This document shows positions 24,701-35,400 of a stretch of 64,000 nt of DNA, in pieces. Position 1 is the first letter of the stretch. Each line of letters opens with the position of its first letter. Location: the NCBI GenBank assembly GCA_027487435.1, contig JAIYDP010000337.1, forward strand, positions 1 to 64,000, in the 5' to 3' direction. The position numbers and the translations under genes are program-made. A model generated the notes under the pieces. The model was not told where the DNA came from and made no database searches. It saw nothing but the letters and a program-made list of their open reading frames with translations. The DNA is from Verrucomicrobiaceae bacterium. Lineage in GTDB: Bacteria > Verrucomicrobiota > Verrucomicrobiia > Verrucomicrobiales > Akkermansiaceae.

Positions 24701-26818
24701 ATTGCTTCCGAATGTATTCCTCAAAAGTTGCAACCAAGGCGTTGAATTGGGTGTCAACTTCCGAATACTCTCGAAGGGACACAACAGCCCAGCTGCCTTG
24801 AAGAAGCTGCATCTGGCGAGAAATCCGCCGGCTAAAACTGCGTGCCCACAGGGCTGCCCCAGAAAACTTTGGGTACGTCGTTGGCAAGGGGGGATTTTTC
24901 CTGTGCCTATCGAATTCTCGCTTGGTGTGGTTCATTTCCGCGACGAACATGCTCAAAATATCTGCTGTCTTCTTTTCCAATGTCCTCTTGATCGCCTTGG
25001 CGTTGTTAATACAGATCGTATAAAACATTCATACCTCGCGATGAGCGATGTGGGCAAACGATTCTTGCAACTCGAAGGCGGCGTGAATGCACTTTACGGA
25101 TTCGAAGGACGTTGTGATGACGTTTTGAAGCATCACCTCAAGGTCTTTGACGCCCCCCTTCAAGAGGTTGAAGTCATCGTGCCACCCCAGCGCTTTCACA
25201 TCCAGCACGTTGTACTTCAAGTTGCGGAGGTGCTGAATTTGTCTGAGGAACGACACCTTGAGTACGTGAGCGACCAACCAAACAAATCAAACCCTGATAT
25301 CCTCCAGGGATTTCTGGATATCCACACCCCTTGATCCTCCAAACGATGGGATCGCACTGACGCGTTCGTCTGTACCGGGAACCAACACAATGTACGTAAA
25401 TTGCATGCGCCATTCTGAAATCTCCATAAGGTCGCGGCAGCGCTGCACAAACGCGTCGATCTGAGCAAAGATTCGACTCTCGTCAAAGTCCCACTTGCGG
25501 TCCTTCTCTGAGCGATCAATGAGACGGACACAGCGGCGGTAGCATCGTTTCCATTCTTCGCCGCAATGAATTGACTCGTTGAGCTTCTTGACGCTTGCTT
25601 CCACAGCGCCGTCGGTGATTTCTTGAACTGAGAGGATGGAGCAACATCTGTCAATAATTTGATTACTGATCTTCCTCAAGAGCCCACTGATTCTCTCTGC
25701 CGAGTTGTAGTGCTTAGAAAGCGACCAAATCACACGGACGTAATTCAAGATATTAGGAAGCATAGCAGGAATATCCGATGGAAGGGCTGCAGCAAGCTTT
25801 TGACAAGGGATCTCAATGGGCTTCAAAAAGCGCAGATTATCTTGTGCCTCATCTGACCCTCGCTGGATGCTGTTGGACAAACTCTGAAAGGGAGACAAGT
25901 ATGACGACTTGGCAAGCTCAAGAACCTCTACAATGCGCTGCACACCCGGTTGAATCAGCTGTTCTTGAATCCCAGACAAATCCACTGAGCGAGACTTCCA
26001 GAATTGGATCTCTGCAAGAGGGTTTGCGTCCTCTGCCTGCTCAGATGCTTCTTGAGCGTTCACAACCGCCTTGATTTGCCTTGTCCAGTGAATGACAGTT
26101 GACTCTAGTCTCTGAACAAGGTCCTTCATTTTAGCGCTGGCTTCGAGGTCACTGAGATCCTCCTCGGGGATGTAAAGCACCGTCGATCCCTTGGCGGAGT
26201 GCACAGTCTCGGTTAAATTTGCCAAGAAGCGGCTCACTTGACTTGTGAACTCCTTTCGAACTGTTTCTGGCCAAGACTTGTTTGCGCGGAAGTCACCGGC
26301 AAAGACGCCTTTCAGTAAATGAAGGAGGCCGTCAAGCGGGGCCTGACGGCAGCTGCCAAAATACACGAGGTTCGCAATGTTTTCGGGCGTGACTTCGCCG
26401 ACACTTTGAAATGCTTTTTTGTCCTTGAGGAAGTAGAATACGTCACTTCTGACTTCAGATGGAAGCGAAGGTGCAAGGATCAATCCAGTTTTTGAGTCTT
26501 GGAAGGCGAAGAGCTTAGTGAACTGCGCGTTGTCTGAGCGTGTCAAACTTTCAATCACGGGCGGTGGCTACTGAGGAAGTCCATTGCATTGAGCTTTTGC
26601 TCATCATCAAGCTTGTTGTTCTTCCAAACAATCGAAAGTTTCTCTTGCATCCAGTCGACGCAACGTAGATTTGCAAAGCCTTGGTTGATCTTGGAATCGA
26701 TGGCATCCTCGGCGTCGTCAGCGGGCAGATCCGCAGGCGCCTCTTCCGAAGCTCCGCTTTCTGATGGTAGTTCAACCACAGGTTCTGCTGACAGTGGATC
26801 AGCGTCAGCACTTTCCAT
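12745..26818 (-). CDS. DNAH2: Axonemal inner-arm dynein heavy chain, DNAH2 (I1 beta) type
   Basis: Motor heavy chain of the flagellar axoneme, about 14 kb with roughly 20 short introns. N-terminus MESADADPLSAEPVVELPSE at 26818; tail region STVIHWTRQIKAVVNAQ and FWKSRSVDLSGIQEQL. The linker region includes AFPRFYFLSNDDLLEILGQA. P-loops in order are AAA1 GPAGTGKT (about 20.87 kb), AAA2 GWTGTGKST (about 20.03 kb), AAA3 GDTGTGKT (about 19.02 kb) and AAA4 GVGGSGRQS (about 17.89 kb). The stalk coiled coil and microtubule-binding tip lie at about 17.2-16.2 kb. The C-terminus (SARKNNVSVDALSWEFVVMN, GVYNCPCYYYPVRTGTRYS, DHWIKRGTALLLSL) matches DNAH2/Chlamydomonas DHC10 rather than outer-arm or single-headed types. 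Introns 18593-18627 (35 nt) and 18764-18800 (37 nt) sum to 72 nt, so an open frame runs through them with a false 70-residue segment. Confidence 0.93.
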
Positions 26819-26836
26819 GCGTCAGTTATTCGAACA

Positions 26837-26850
26837 CTGTAAATTTACAG
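26837..26850. promoter_or_regulatory. 14-bp perfect palindrome between DNAH2 and SEH1
   Basis: ctgtaaatttacag is a perfect palindrome 19 bp upstream of the DNAH2 start codon, in the 89-bp gap shared with SEH1. The other dynein gene in the window has similar AAATTT- and AACGTT-centred palindromes just upstream (53804-53832). The role as a regulator site is inferred from position; no known consensus is matched. Confidence 0.35.
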
Positions 26851-26880
26851 CACATCAAAAATAAAAGCTGACAGAGTGCT

Positions 26881-26895
26881 CTAAATTGGAAATTG
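26881..26895 (+). promoter_or_regulatory. 15-mer shared with the LYRM2 promoter
   Basis: ctaaattggaaattg lies 12 nt before the SEH1 ATG. The identical 15-mer sits 8 nt before the LYRM2 ATG (30253-30267), also in a short divergent gap. It could be an initiator or 5' UTR element. Confidence 0.4.
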
Positions 26896-26907
26896 TTATT
26901 TGTTTGG

Positions 26908-28074
26908 ATGAGCTTTTGCATTTCCCACTCAGATCTTGTGCATGATCTGTCTTTCGACTTCTATGGGACTGTGATTTCTTGATTTTCGCCGTCTTACATG
27001 TTCCAGAGGATTGTCACATGCTCAAGTGATCGAACAGCGAGAGTGTACGAAAAGAGCGAGGACAACACTTGGACAGAGGTTGGCACTTTGAAAGAAGTTC
27101 GAAATCCGTGTGTGCATTGACGTTACAGGGGCACACATCTCGCATTTCGAGAGCTGTCTTTAGCCACCCAGAGTTTGGGCCGTGCATTGCGACCTGTTCG
27201 GAAGACAAGAAAGTGTGCGTTTGGAATGAAGACGAACGGGAAAAGAGGCATGACCGGTCAGAGAGGCGCAGCGACAATGAGCATTCATGGGTGTGCAAGG
27301 CAAGTCTTGTCGACTTTCGTCAGGCCGTCAACGATGTCAAATTCGCTCCGAGGCACCTTGGCTTGAAACTGGTCGGCCTCTGTGCTGATGCACTTACTCA
27401 TCATCGTAGGCTTGCGCTTGCGATGACGGTCATGTTCGCATTTACGAGGCTCCAGATGTCATGAATGTGACGTCTTGGACCCCTCACGTACATGTCGGCC
27501 TTACGTGTTGACGGTTTAGGCCGATATTGAAGTTGAGCCACCGTCGGCATCAGCAGGGATTGTGGCTGTAAGTTGGAATGCTGCAAGATTCGCTTCTCCG
27601 TCGATTGTCACTGCCTCTCGGTCAGGAACTGTCAAGGTGTTGTGCTTGCCTAATGTTGCTTATTACTGTAGATATGGGTTTATGATAGCTCGTATCGAAA
27701 ATGGACTTCTCCAGGAGCACCTCTTGGTAAAGCAGATGAAATCGGAAAAGAAGTGAAAGACGTGAGTTGGGCACCTCTGTTGGGGCGGTCTTGCCACTAC
27801 ATCGCTGCGGCAGCAGGGTCGAAAGTGTTCATTTGGAAACTGAAAAAAGATTCGTATCAAAAGGAGCAGTTCCAGCTCAGCGATCGCACCGTTGACGTGA
27901 AGGTATTCTCAGAGGGCCAGCCCGTTTGGAGAGTTGAATGGAATTTGTCTGGGCGAATGCTGGGTACCCTTGACCATGTTTCTCTAACTTCGAATAGCTG
28001 CTACTTACGATGATGGGCGAGTCAGGGCGTGGCGTTTCTCCAATGGAGATTTTGTTCCTGTTGACCCCGTTTGA
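26908..28074 (+). CDS. SEH1: SEH1-like WD40 nucleoporin
   Basis: WD40 beta-propeller of the Nup107-160 Y complex and of the SEA/GATOR2 complex. The ATG at 26908 gives MSFCISHSDLVHDLSFDFYG; a 36-nt intron then restores TRIVTCSSDRTARVYE (family DfyG.r.aTcSsD..vkvw). Further blocks are HPEFGPCIATCSEDKKVCVW, WVCKASLVDFRQAVNDVKFA, PRHLGLKL, DGHVRIYEAPDVMNVTSW, VSWNAARFASPSIVTASRSG, VKDVSWAPLLGRSCHYIAAA, and the last repeat ending YDDGRVRAWRFSNGDFVPV. At least six introns are needed. It diverges from DNAH2 across 89 bp. A candidate NUP160 partner lies 9 kb downstream. Confidence 0.9.
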
Positions 28075-28156
28075 GGCACGATGCTCTTGTTGATTCCGCA
28101 GGTGCAAGAAGAATCCATGTCTTAGAGTCTGTTTACTTGTAAACTTTCGTCTTTCC

Positions 28157-29056
28157 TTACTGTTTTTCGTCGCTAGGACTCTCCACAACGCAGACGTGGC
28201 TTGGGCTTTCTTCAACTTCCGGAGTGGACTCCTTCATGCGGTCCAACGTGGGCCTCCAAAGCCGAACTCGAACGTTGCTGAACCAGTTCGTAACCTGCTT
28301 GGGCTCTATTCCGGCTTGCGCTGCCAGTATTGCTTTTTCGTCGTCGGTTGGATATGGATGAGCAAAATGCTCAACAAACCAATCGTTCAAAATTTTGGAA
28401 GCTGTATTCGGTAGAGCAGATCTCTTCTGAAAAGACGAAGCGCAGGAGCTACTTGATGCCTCACTGAGTCGCAACATTTCGGCAACAATCGCAGACTCGG
28501 CCTTCGAAAGTGTTCTGCGCTGTGATCGAATCGCTTTCTCGATTTCTTCTTTGAACACAGTTGCATCCACATTCGTTGCTTGAGTAAGCTGAGCAACAGT
28601 CCGAACCGCACGCCTTCGAAGGTGCTCGATCCGCTTTGACGTGTCTCTTGCAAGTTGAATTCGAGTCGCATCGGTGCCTTCATTGCTTGCGAGGTCTAGA
28701 CCGTCAAGGAATTTGCTAAGCTTGTCTGCAGGAGTCAAACTCTTCCGAAATATCTCTGCATTCTTTCGTGCGGCCATGAGGTGTACTGCTCTGATAACTT
28801 TCTGAGCAGCCGCAAAGAAGGGATTCACCGCCAGGGCAGTCGCTACTGAAGCGTACGATGGAGAGACATTTGAGTTGATTGCAATCTTATTCGTTGCATC
28901 CTCGAGAATAGCTTCCAATTTCAATGCAGCGTTGATCAAATTGGGAGTCGCTGGGGCATCCATTCCTGTCCTCGCGACCATCTCGGCCCTGCGAAGAAGA
29001 ACTTCCTCTGACAGAACCGGAGGAGATGAATCCTCAGCCTGGCGTTTCCCAGACAT
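28157..29056 (-). CDS. TALE homeodomain transcription factor
   Basis: Single-exon 299-residue nuclear DNA-binding protein. The homeodomain lies at about residues 212-272: SALPNTASKILNDWFVEHFA, then HPYPTDDEKAILAAQAGI, EPKQVTNWFSNVRVRLWRP. The three-residue loop extension with PYP between helices 1 and 2 defines the TALE class. Helix 3 has WFSN where most TALE proteins have WF(I/L)N, so homeodomain position 50 is Ser. The N-terminal 200 residues are helical, rich in Ala, Arg and Lys, and match no domain I can name (no clear MEIS, PBC or KNOX block). The tail is acidic and Ser-rich. Lies 82 bp from the SEH1 stop and 92 bp from the FIP1 stop. Confidence 0.87.
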   Translation of the reverse strand: MSGKRQAEDSSPPVLSEEVLLRRAEMVARTGMDAPATPNLINAALKLEAILEDATNKIAINSNVSPSYASVATALAVNPFFAAAQKVIRAVHLMAARKNAEIFRKSLTPADKLSKFLDGLDLASNEGTDATRIQLARDTSKRIEHLRRRAVRTVAQLTQATNVDATVFKEEIEKAIRSQRRTLSKAESAIVAEMLRLSEASSSSCASSFQKRSALPNTASKILNDWFVEHFAHPYPTDDEKAILAAQAGIEPKQVTNWFSNVRVRLWRPTLDRMKESTPEVEESPSHVCVVESPSDEKQ

Positions 29057-29148
29057 TTCCCAAGCACAGGTCAGACTGTGTCAAACATGTGGAGGACGCG
29101 GGTGCAGGAAATTGGGTTCTTTATGTACAAACGACTGTGGACTCATTT

Positions 29149-30238
29149 CTACTTTCTCTTGTCCTTCTCGCGTTCCTTTTCTTTCTCCTTTCGTTGTTCG
29201 CTTTCCGAGGAAGATTCGTCCTCCTTGTAGCGTCGGTCACGGTCTCTGTCTCTGTCTCTGTCCCTCGGGCGATCGCGATCTCGTTCTCGTTCACGTTCAC
29301 GATCACGATCACGATCACGGTCCCGCTCACGATGTCGCTCACGATCGTGATCTCCATCACGCTCACGATCCCTGTCACGCTCCCTTTCTCGCTCTCTTGG
29401 CTCTTCTTTCCGTCGTTTCGACGTTTGCTCCTCCAATCGTGAGAACAAAACAAGCTCTCAGACAGTGCGATAGTCAGAGTAGTCCATATGCGACGACGGA
29501 TACCCGTGAAATGCCTGCGCTCCTTGATCAAAATCTTTCAAAACTTCAATCGTATCCTCTATGTCCCTCATTCGGCGTTTCGTGTTGTCGACTCTGTGCA
29601 TCGAATCGTCGCCATCATAGTACAGCATAGGCTGAAACTGGCCTGGTCTCAGGGAGAACTTTGGCCGTAGGCTTGCAGGCACAGACATTTGCGTTTGAGG
29701 CGCAGATATTAATGAGTCTGCCAACGCATCTCCTTCAAGTTTGTCAATCTCAGACTACTGTTGTCAGAAGAAAAAGATAGAATATCACATGGATTCCGGT
29801 CTCAGAAATTTTCTTTGATTTCGCATATATTTGGCAATATTGCCTGAACGTTGTCTCATTGAACCCATAATTAAACCAATCTGAGAGGACAGCACCCGGG
29901 CGTTGCCATGGTTTGTCGGTTAGCTACTAGATTAGACACACGGTGGATTCTGAACAGCATCGAATTCTGTGTCATAGACTGACTGGTTCGGCATAGGAAG
30001 AGCATTACTGACAGCAGCTTGAGGTTTCACGTAAACAAGATCCTTTCGCTGATGAACTCTGTGTTGTTTGAATCAGAAAAACATGCGACTCACATTGCAG
30101 ATCCTGATCCAATGATGATCGTTTGCCCTGTATCCTCATCAAGATCTTCATCATTGTCCTCAACTACACCAACAGTCCTTAAAATGTTACAATGGGAGAC
30201 ACCGCGCAGCACTCTTCGTCTTTCTGTTCTCCTTCCAT
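29149..30238 (-). CDS. FIP1: FIP1-like pre-mRNA 3' end processing factor
   Basis: Subunit of the cleavage/polyadenylation complex that tethers poly(A) polymerase. The ATG at 30238 gives [13 protein letters not shown]; an acidic segment [20 protein letters not shown] follows, then [18 protein letters not shown], and after a 32-nt intron the FIP1 motif [30 protein letters not shown]. The middle part includes [17 protein letters not shown] and [15 protein letters not shown]. The last exon codes a long RE/RD dipeptide domain (29150-29400) ending [10 protein letters not shown], as in metazoan FIP1L1. The first intron may be as short as 23 nt, which is less certain than the others. Head-to-head with LYRM2 at 37 bp. 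Confidence 0.86.
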
Positions 30239-30252
30239 GTTTTGCTCCTTAA

Positions 30253-30267
30253 CTAAATTGGAAATTG
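30253..30267 (+). promoter_or_regulatory. 15-mer shared with the SEH1 promoter
   Basis: ctaaattggaaattg lies 8 nt before the LYRM2 ATG in the 37-bp gap to FIP1, identical to 26881-26895 before SEH1. Occupies nearly half of this intergenic region. Confidence 0.4.
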
Positions 30268-30275
30268 AGTTCGTT

Positions 30276-30542
30276 ATGACGACATTAAAGGACTTCATGT
30301 TCCGTCGGGACGTTCTCAAACTTTACAGAGATTTTGTGAAACTTTCGAAAACTGTTGACGTATCCTCTTCGTCTACTAGAAATCTGCTTCACTGACGACA
30401 AAGGAAAGAATTGATGGCGGAGGTTCGTTATGGCTTCAAGAATTCGAAGGATGAAGTTGACTGGGACATGAAAAAACAGAGACTCCATGAGGGGAAGATA
30501 TCATTTGAAAAGTTGTCGGCATCCATGCGCATGATGCGATGA
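30276..30542 (+). CDS. LYR-motif protein, LYRM2-like
   Basis: Small mitochondrial LYR (complex I LVR) family protein; such proteins pair with acyl carrier protein in respiratory-complex or Fe-S assembly. The ATG at 30276 gives MTTLKDFMFRRDVLKLYRDF, with LYR plus the downstream Phe. A 33-nt intron (donor gtctactag, acceptor caaag) leads to SSSKELMAEVRYGFKNSKDE and LHEGKISFEKLSASMRMMR. About 77 residues, normal for LYRM2. The TGA stop at 30540-30542 directly abuts the antisense PSMD5 stop at 30543-30545. Confidence 0.82.
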
Positions 30543-32301
30543 TCAGGCGCTCTCAGTGGCGACTGCAGGAATAGGATCCGACCCACGTTCTCCTTTCACA
30601 GGTAAGACGTTGCAATTTGGACTCAAACTAGAGTAGAATGGTCCTGTTTTCAAGAAATCAAGAAGCCGCTGTCCTGCATCCTGTTCTATTACATATCTAG
30701 TATAATGACGCGAACCTCGTGAGCCTGACCGCTGCGTTGAATTTCTCGTGCAATCAAATATTTCCACTCCATTGCTATGTATTAAGACAATGAATGGCGT
30801 CTATCACCTTCCTTAACCGACTCAGCACGGCGATCCACAAGAAAATCAAGAAATCCAGCAAGGGCGGCAAAGGCAGCCGAGTAGTCGGGGATTCTGCAGA
30901 GAGCCCTTGGTGTGAGGGAGTTGTGGATGGCTGCACTGGATGACTCCTAAAGCAGAGCATCGGATCTCCACTATTGCTTGACGGGAGTATCTGAACAAAC
31001 GAGCGCATACGCTTTGAATGTCGTGAACATGAAAGAATGTTGTTCTGGACGCTAAAACGACATTGACAGCTGCAGACCCGTTGTTCACGACAACAGCTAA
31101 GGTGGACATTGATGCAACTCGAAGATCGGTTGTCTTGCTATCGACCGTCTCAATCAGGGCCTCCGTCGCACCCTGGAAGTTGCAAAGTGCAGAGGCACCT
31201 TCAGGATGAGTTCGTCACCGAAGTTCTGCACCTTGCGGCGTTTGAGCGAGCGCTGCCATCGATCGTAGCCCAATATCCTGCTCTTTGAGAAAGCAACAGG
31301 CCAATGTAACAATTTCAAATTTATCTTCCGATCTGACTAGACGAATCAGCCCTTGAATAATGGTGGGGCCAATAAGGTCAAGCATTTCCGACGACTCAAA
31401 GCATCAGTCAAGTCTCTAACAAGGGCCACCTGTGCTGCAGTTGACGAAGCATACTGCCACAGCTGGGGAGACAGGACTGGGTCGTCTTGAAAAGAAGAGA
31501 TTAGGTCAAGGAGAAAAGGAGAGTCGGAAGCCTTCGTAAGAACCTTCAAAGTCAACAAAACACGGGGAACACGACATCAGGGATGAATGTGATGTAAGCG
31601 AGTTTCGACAGAATGTCGTCGCTGAAGAGCTCTCGATGAAGATGAGATCTCAATATTGCATCCTAAGGAATGAATGGACTCGGAAGGGGGGTGTCACCAA
31701 TGGGGGACTCTGCGCTAACTTCGCCAAGATTGAAAAGCTGCGAATTCGAATCGTCGAGTCCTCCGAGTCCAAGAGACTGAGAAGTCGGGAAGAAGCAAGT
31801 TGGTCAGGGCTTCTCGAGTAGAACTTGGGCAGTTCAGTGAGGACAAGGCAAGCTCACCTGTGTGAGGACTTCCGCAGCTTGCTCAGATGTAGATGTGGCA
31901 GCGAAGCGCACGCAATCGATCAACGCATCCACCATTCCTGATTCGACCTACATTTTTCAACCCGAAATTCAAAATTTATGACTGCGAGCACGCTTTCAAA
32001 CTGAAATCCGCGCAGATGCCTCAAAATAGCTCCCCGAATGTCTTCGTTCCCGCTCCCAACGGCTTGAGCCGCAAGGGTAAGGTACTGAGATGTTATTTTG
32101 TAAAATCGTCCAGCCGCATACACGGCGATCATTGAAGAAATGCGCAGAGCACGACGTCGCGAGTATCCCGCGGACAGTTGGAGCCAACAAGTCCGAGTCG
32201 GCGAGTACACCCAACAGCTGATCCGCGGGTACAGCATTCAGGAGCAAAGTCGCAGATGCGTCGCTGGCTGGCAGAGACAGGAATTTTTCCACGTGTTCCA
32301 T
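30543..32301 (-). CDS. PSMD5: PSMD5/S5b-like proteasome assembly chaperone
   Basis: HEAT-repeat chaperone of the 26S proteasome base that binds RPT1 during assembly. The ATG at 32301 gives MEHVEKFLSLPASDASATLL and NAVPADQLLGVLADSDLLAP. The middle (32.2-30.9 kb) is split by many short introns into helical blocks; exact joins there are unresolved. The C-terminus is the best evidence: GFLDFLVDRRAESVKEAMEW, KYLIAREIQRSGQAHEDAGQ, RLLDFLKTGPFYSS, matching the family end (GFveylvdR...K..kyelvk.l.....rL..yl..GPfYv). Two introns, about 31 and 35 nt, are needed in that stretch. The stop abuts that of LYRM2. Confidence 0.7.
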
Positions 32302-32420
32302 GGCTCGTTCTTTTTAGAGTGGGTCGGACGCAAAGAAAGGCGTCACCGCAGTGGGTACGATCAGCAAGTAGGTTACAATCACTCACAACAAAATGATAGA
32401 TGTACACGCATTGAAAGAGG

Positions 32421-35400
32421 CTATTCCGCTGCATCTGCGGTGCTTCCTTCCAACTCGTCATCGGTCTTGTCTGGACCCGCGTCAAGGATCTCTTCAACAA
32501 GTTCCTGAAGGTCTCCAATGTCGGTCTCGAACAAATCTAGTTGCTCTTTTTCAAAGCGCTCCGCAACAACATCGACTATGTGGCCAAGAGCTGCTGTTAT
32601 TTCGCAGACCTCGACCCTGTCGAGTGCAGCAGTCGCTCCACGCACAGCGCATGAGACTTGAGCTTCAACAATGTCTCTGAATAGAATTAGACCATCTCAA
32701 GAACATCTCACATCGCTGCTTTGGCACTTTCAAATCCTCGAGATCTAAGCTGTTCCCCGTCCGACACTTTCGCATCCAAGGACGCAACGCCTAAGTCAAC
32801 TGCGCCCCGCCACGTCTCAAAGAAGCCCCTGAACTCTTCGAAATTGGCCTTGCATTCGAAGGCTATTCCCCTCGTGTTGGCGTCACCCTCCGAAACGACA
32901 ATCAACGCTTTTCTGACCTCCTGCAGCGACTCAACAACAAGATTGTGAACGGAATCCAACGAGCCTCGAGAAATTACTTTCTCAAACTCGAATTCCTCCT
33001 CAAGTGCGCGAACAAGATCTTGCGCAGCAGCCACACGATCCGACACCTCCTTTTGAAGGGAAGTAGTTGCCACCGCAAGAGCTTGCTCACGAGAGAGTGA
33101 TTCAGAATGCATAGCAGTCTGAAGAGCCTCGATTTGAGCACTGAGGGCTGCAAGCTGGCTCCGCATCGCATCTGCGCCTGCAGTGCCCATGTCGTCGATT
33201 CTTTTGGAGAGTTCTTCCGTCCGCTGGGACAGGAGGGCAACGGCTCGGAGCGTCTGATCGGCCGCCCCTTCAGCAGAGCGCTCAGCGATGTTGATCTTTT
33301 CGGTCAGAGATTTGACGTCTCCTCGCAAAGCAGACTCGATCTCCACCACCGCAACCGCGACGGCCGTAACAGAATCCCGCACAACCTCATTTTGAGCTCC
33401 CGCGAAGAGGGCCTCTCCGGCGAGAGCGACGGTCAATCGCGAGTCCACGGCTTCCAACTCGGAGCGCGCCAGCTCCCTCTCAGCTGCCATTGCCGAATCA
33501 ATCGCACGCGTCCGTTCGCGACCCTCTGCCGCGAGACTTGAGGTCACTCTTGAAACAAGCGATTCCAGAGCGTCATCAGCGAGAGCGAGTCCTTTGAGGG
33601 CCTCGTCCAACCCATCGGCACGCCTCTGAGCTGCATCAAACGCCAAGTCCAATCGACGAACTTCCGCAATTATGCGCAACCTCTCCGCCTCGGCAGATGA
33701 TTCACCCGCAATGCGGGTGTCTTCAATTTTCCCTTCGAGTCGTTTGGACTCCTCGCTCAAAGCTGCTTCGGCCGCCACCTTGACCGCAGCGATCGCCTCA
33801 TCGAGTTTGTCTGCAGAAGCGCCACTCGCCTTGCGGTGCGCCTCCAAGTTGGTCGCGACGTCATCGAGGCGCGCCCTCAGCGCATGCTCCATCTTTTCAA
33901 CAGCTTCCGACACGAGCGCTAACCGATTTCGGTCAGCGGACAAACGCTCATCCAGCGCGGCGATAGACTCAGCCGCCTCTACACGCGCGCGACCAACCTC
34001 CCCAACGGCTGCTGCGACCCGCCGCTCGACGCCCTCGTAGACGTCTGTCCGAAGAGTTGCCAACGTGTCCGACAATTCCTTCTCCCGCGCGTCAAGACGC
34101 CCGCGCTGGACATCCATCCCGCCGCACACGTCCACAACTTTCGCGTCCAACTCCCTCGTGCGCACGGACAGCGCCTCGAATTCGCGCGCAGATGATGCCC
34201 TCATCGCTTCCACCACTGCCGCAACGTGCGCCATTTTCGAAACGTCTGTGGCAACATGAGCAATATTTGCTTCCGAGAGGCTCGCCCGCTTCGCCACGTC
34301 ATCACACAGCTCGTGAAGGGTTTTGAAACGTCCATCAGCAGATGAGCGCGCGGAGGCAAACTCACCCTCCAAGACGTCAATACGCTCGCGCATATCTAAT
34401 GTTGCATTTTCAAATTTTTGAAGGGCATCCGACGACCTCTCGACGCATCGCCGCGAAAGGTCGCTGAAAGTTCGCCGTTGCGCGGATTCGATTGCCGAGA
34501 TGGCGTCACTGAGGGCTGCAACCGCAAGCTCTGAGTCGCTGCGCACCGCTCCGACAAGGCTTTCAGCGCGCGACCGTTCGCGCTCTATATCCAAGCGTGT
34601 CGTGCGGAGGAGGTCCTCCATACCTTCGACGCGATTTGATAGAACCGACGCAGCGCGCCGAATTTCGTCTCTGAGCTCGTCGTCGCGGGAAGCCGCGTCG
34701 ACATCCATCGAATCGAAGCGGCGCTCCAAAGCGGCAACGCGATCAAGCCCTCCGCCAAGTTTTGCTAACAAAGCCTGCTTCTGTAAGGGCCGAATCCTGA
34801 CGAACAAACCTCCTCGGACGATGAGATTGCCGCAAAGAGTCGGTCCCCAAGTGCAGCCGCAAGGCCCTGCACCTCCGCGCCGGAGTTTGAGGAAACTTGA
34901 ACACCCGCAGCGCGGGCGAGTCGATCCTCCATCCGCCGCTCCGTCGCCCGCAGCTCGTCCTCCCATTGCGCGCCTGCAAGCGACGTGGCTTTGGACAACG
35001 CGTCTAGGTCGGCGAATGCGCGCGACAGACGCCTGTCCACACCTTCGCGTGAATTCTGCGCGATCAGCTCTGCGGGGACATCTTTGTGGCAAAACAAAAA
35101 TAGAAAACCGTACCAAAACATCAACACGCATGGCCTCAATCTCGACAGCAAGCTCTTTTGCAGAGCGGCCTGTCGCTTTGCTCTTCGCCTCCGCAAGCCG
35201 CAGCTGCCGCTCCAACTCCCCCACCCTCTCCCCAACCCGGCGCTCCGCCTCATCGACAGCCGCGGCAACATCATCCGCAACGATTTGAATTTGCTGCTCG
35301 CGCGCTTCTGATTCTCGCTGGAGGTAAGAGCCCACTCGCTCCAGCTCTGCTTCAACTGTTGCTCGAAGCGAAGCAAATCCAGCTGACACAGCGCGCTCGG

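Noticed and set aside
29240-29400. Microsatellite-like repeat (cgatcacgatcacg and similar)
   Set aside because: It codes the RE/RD dipeptide tail of FIP1 on the minus strand; the periodicity is explained by the protein.
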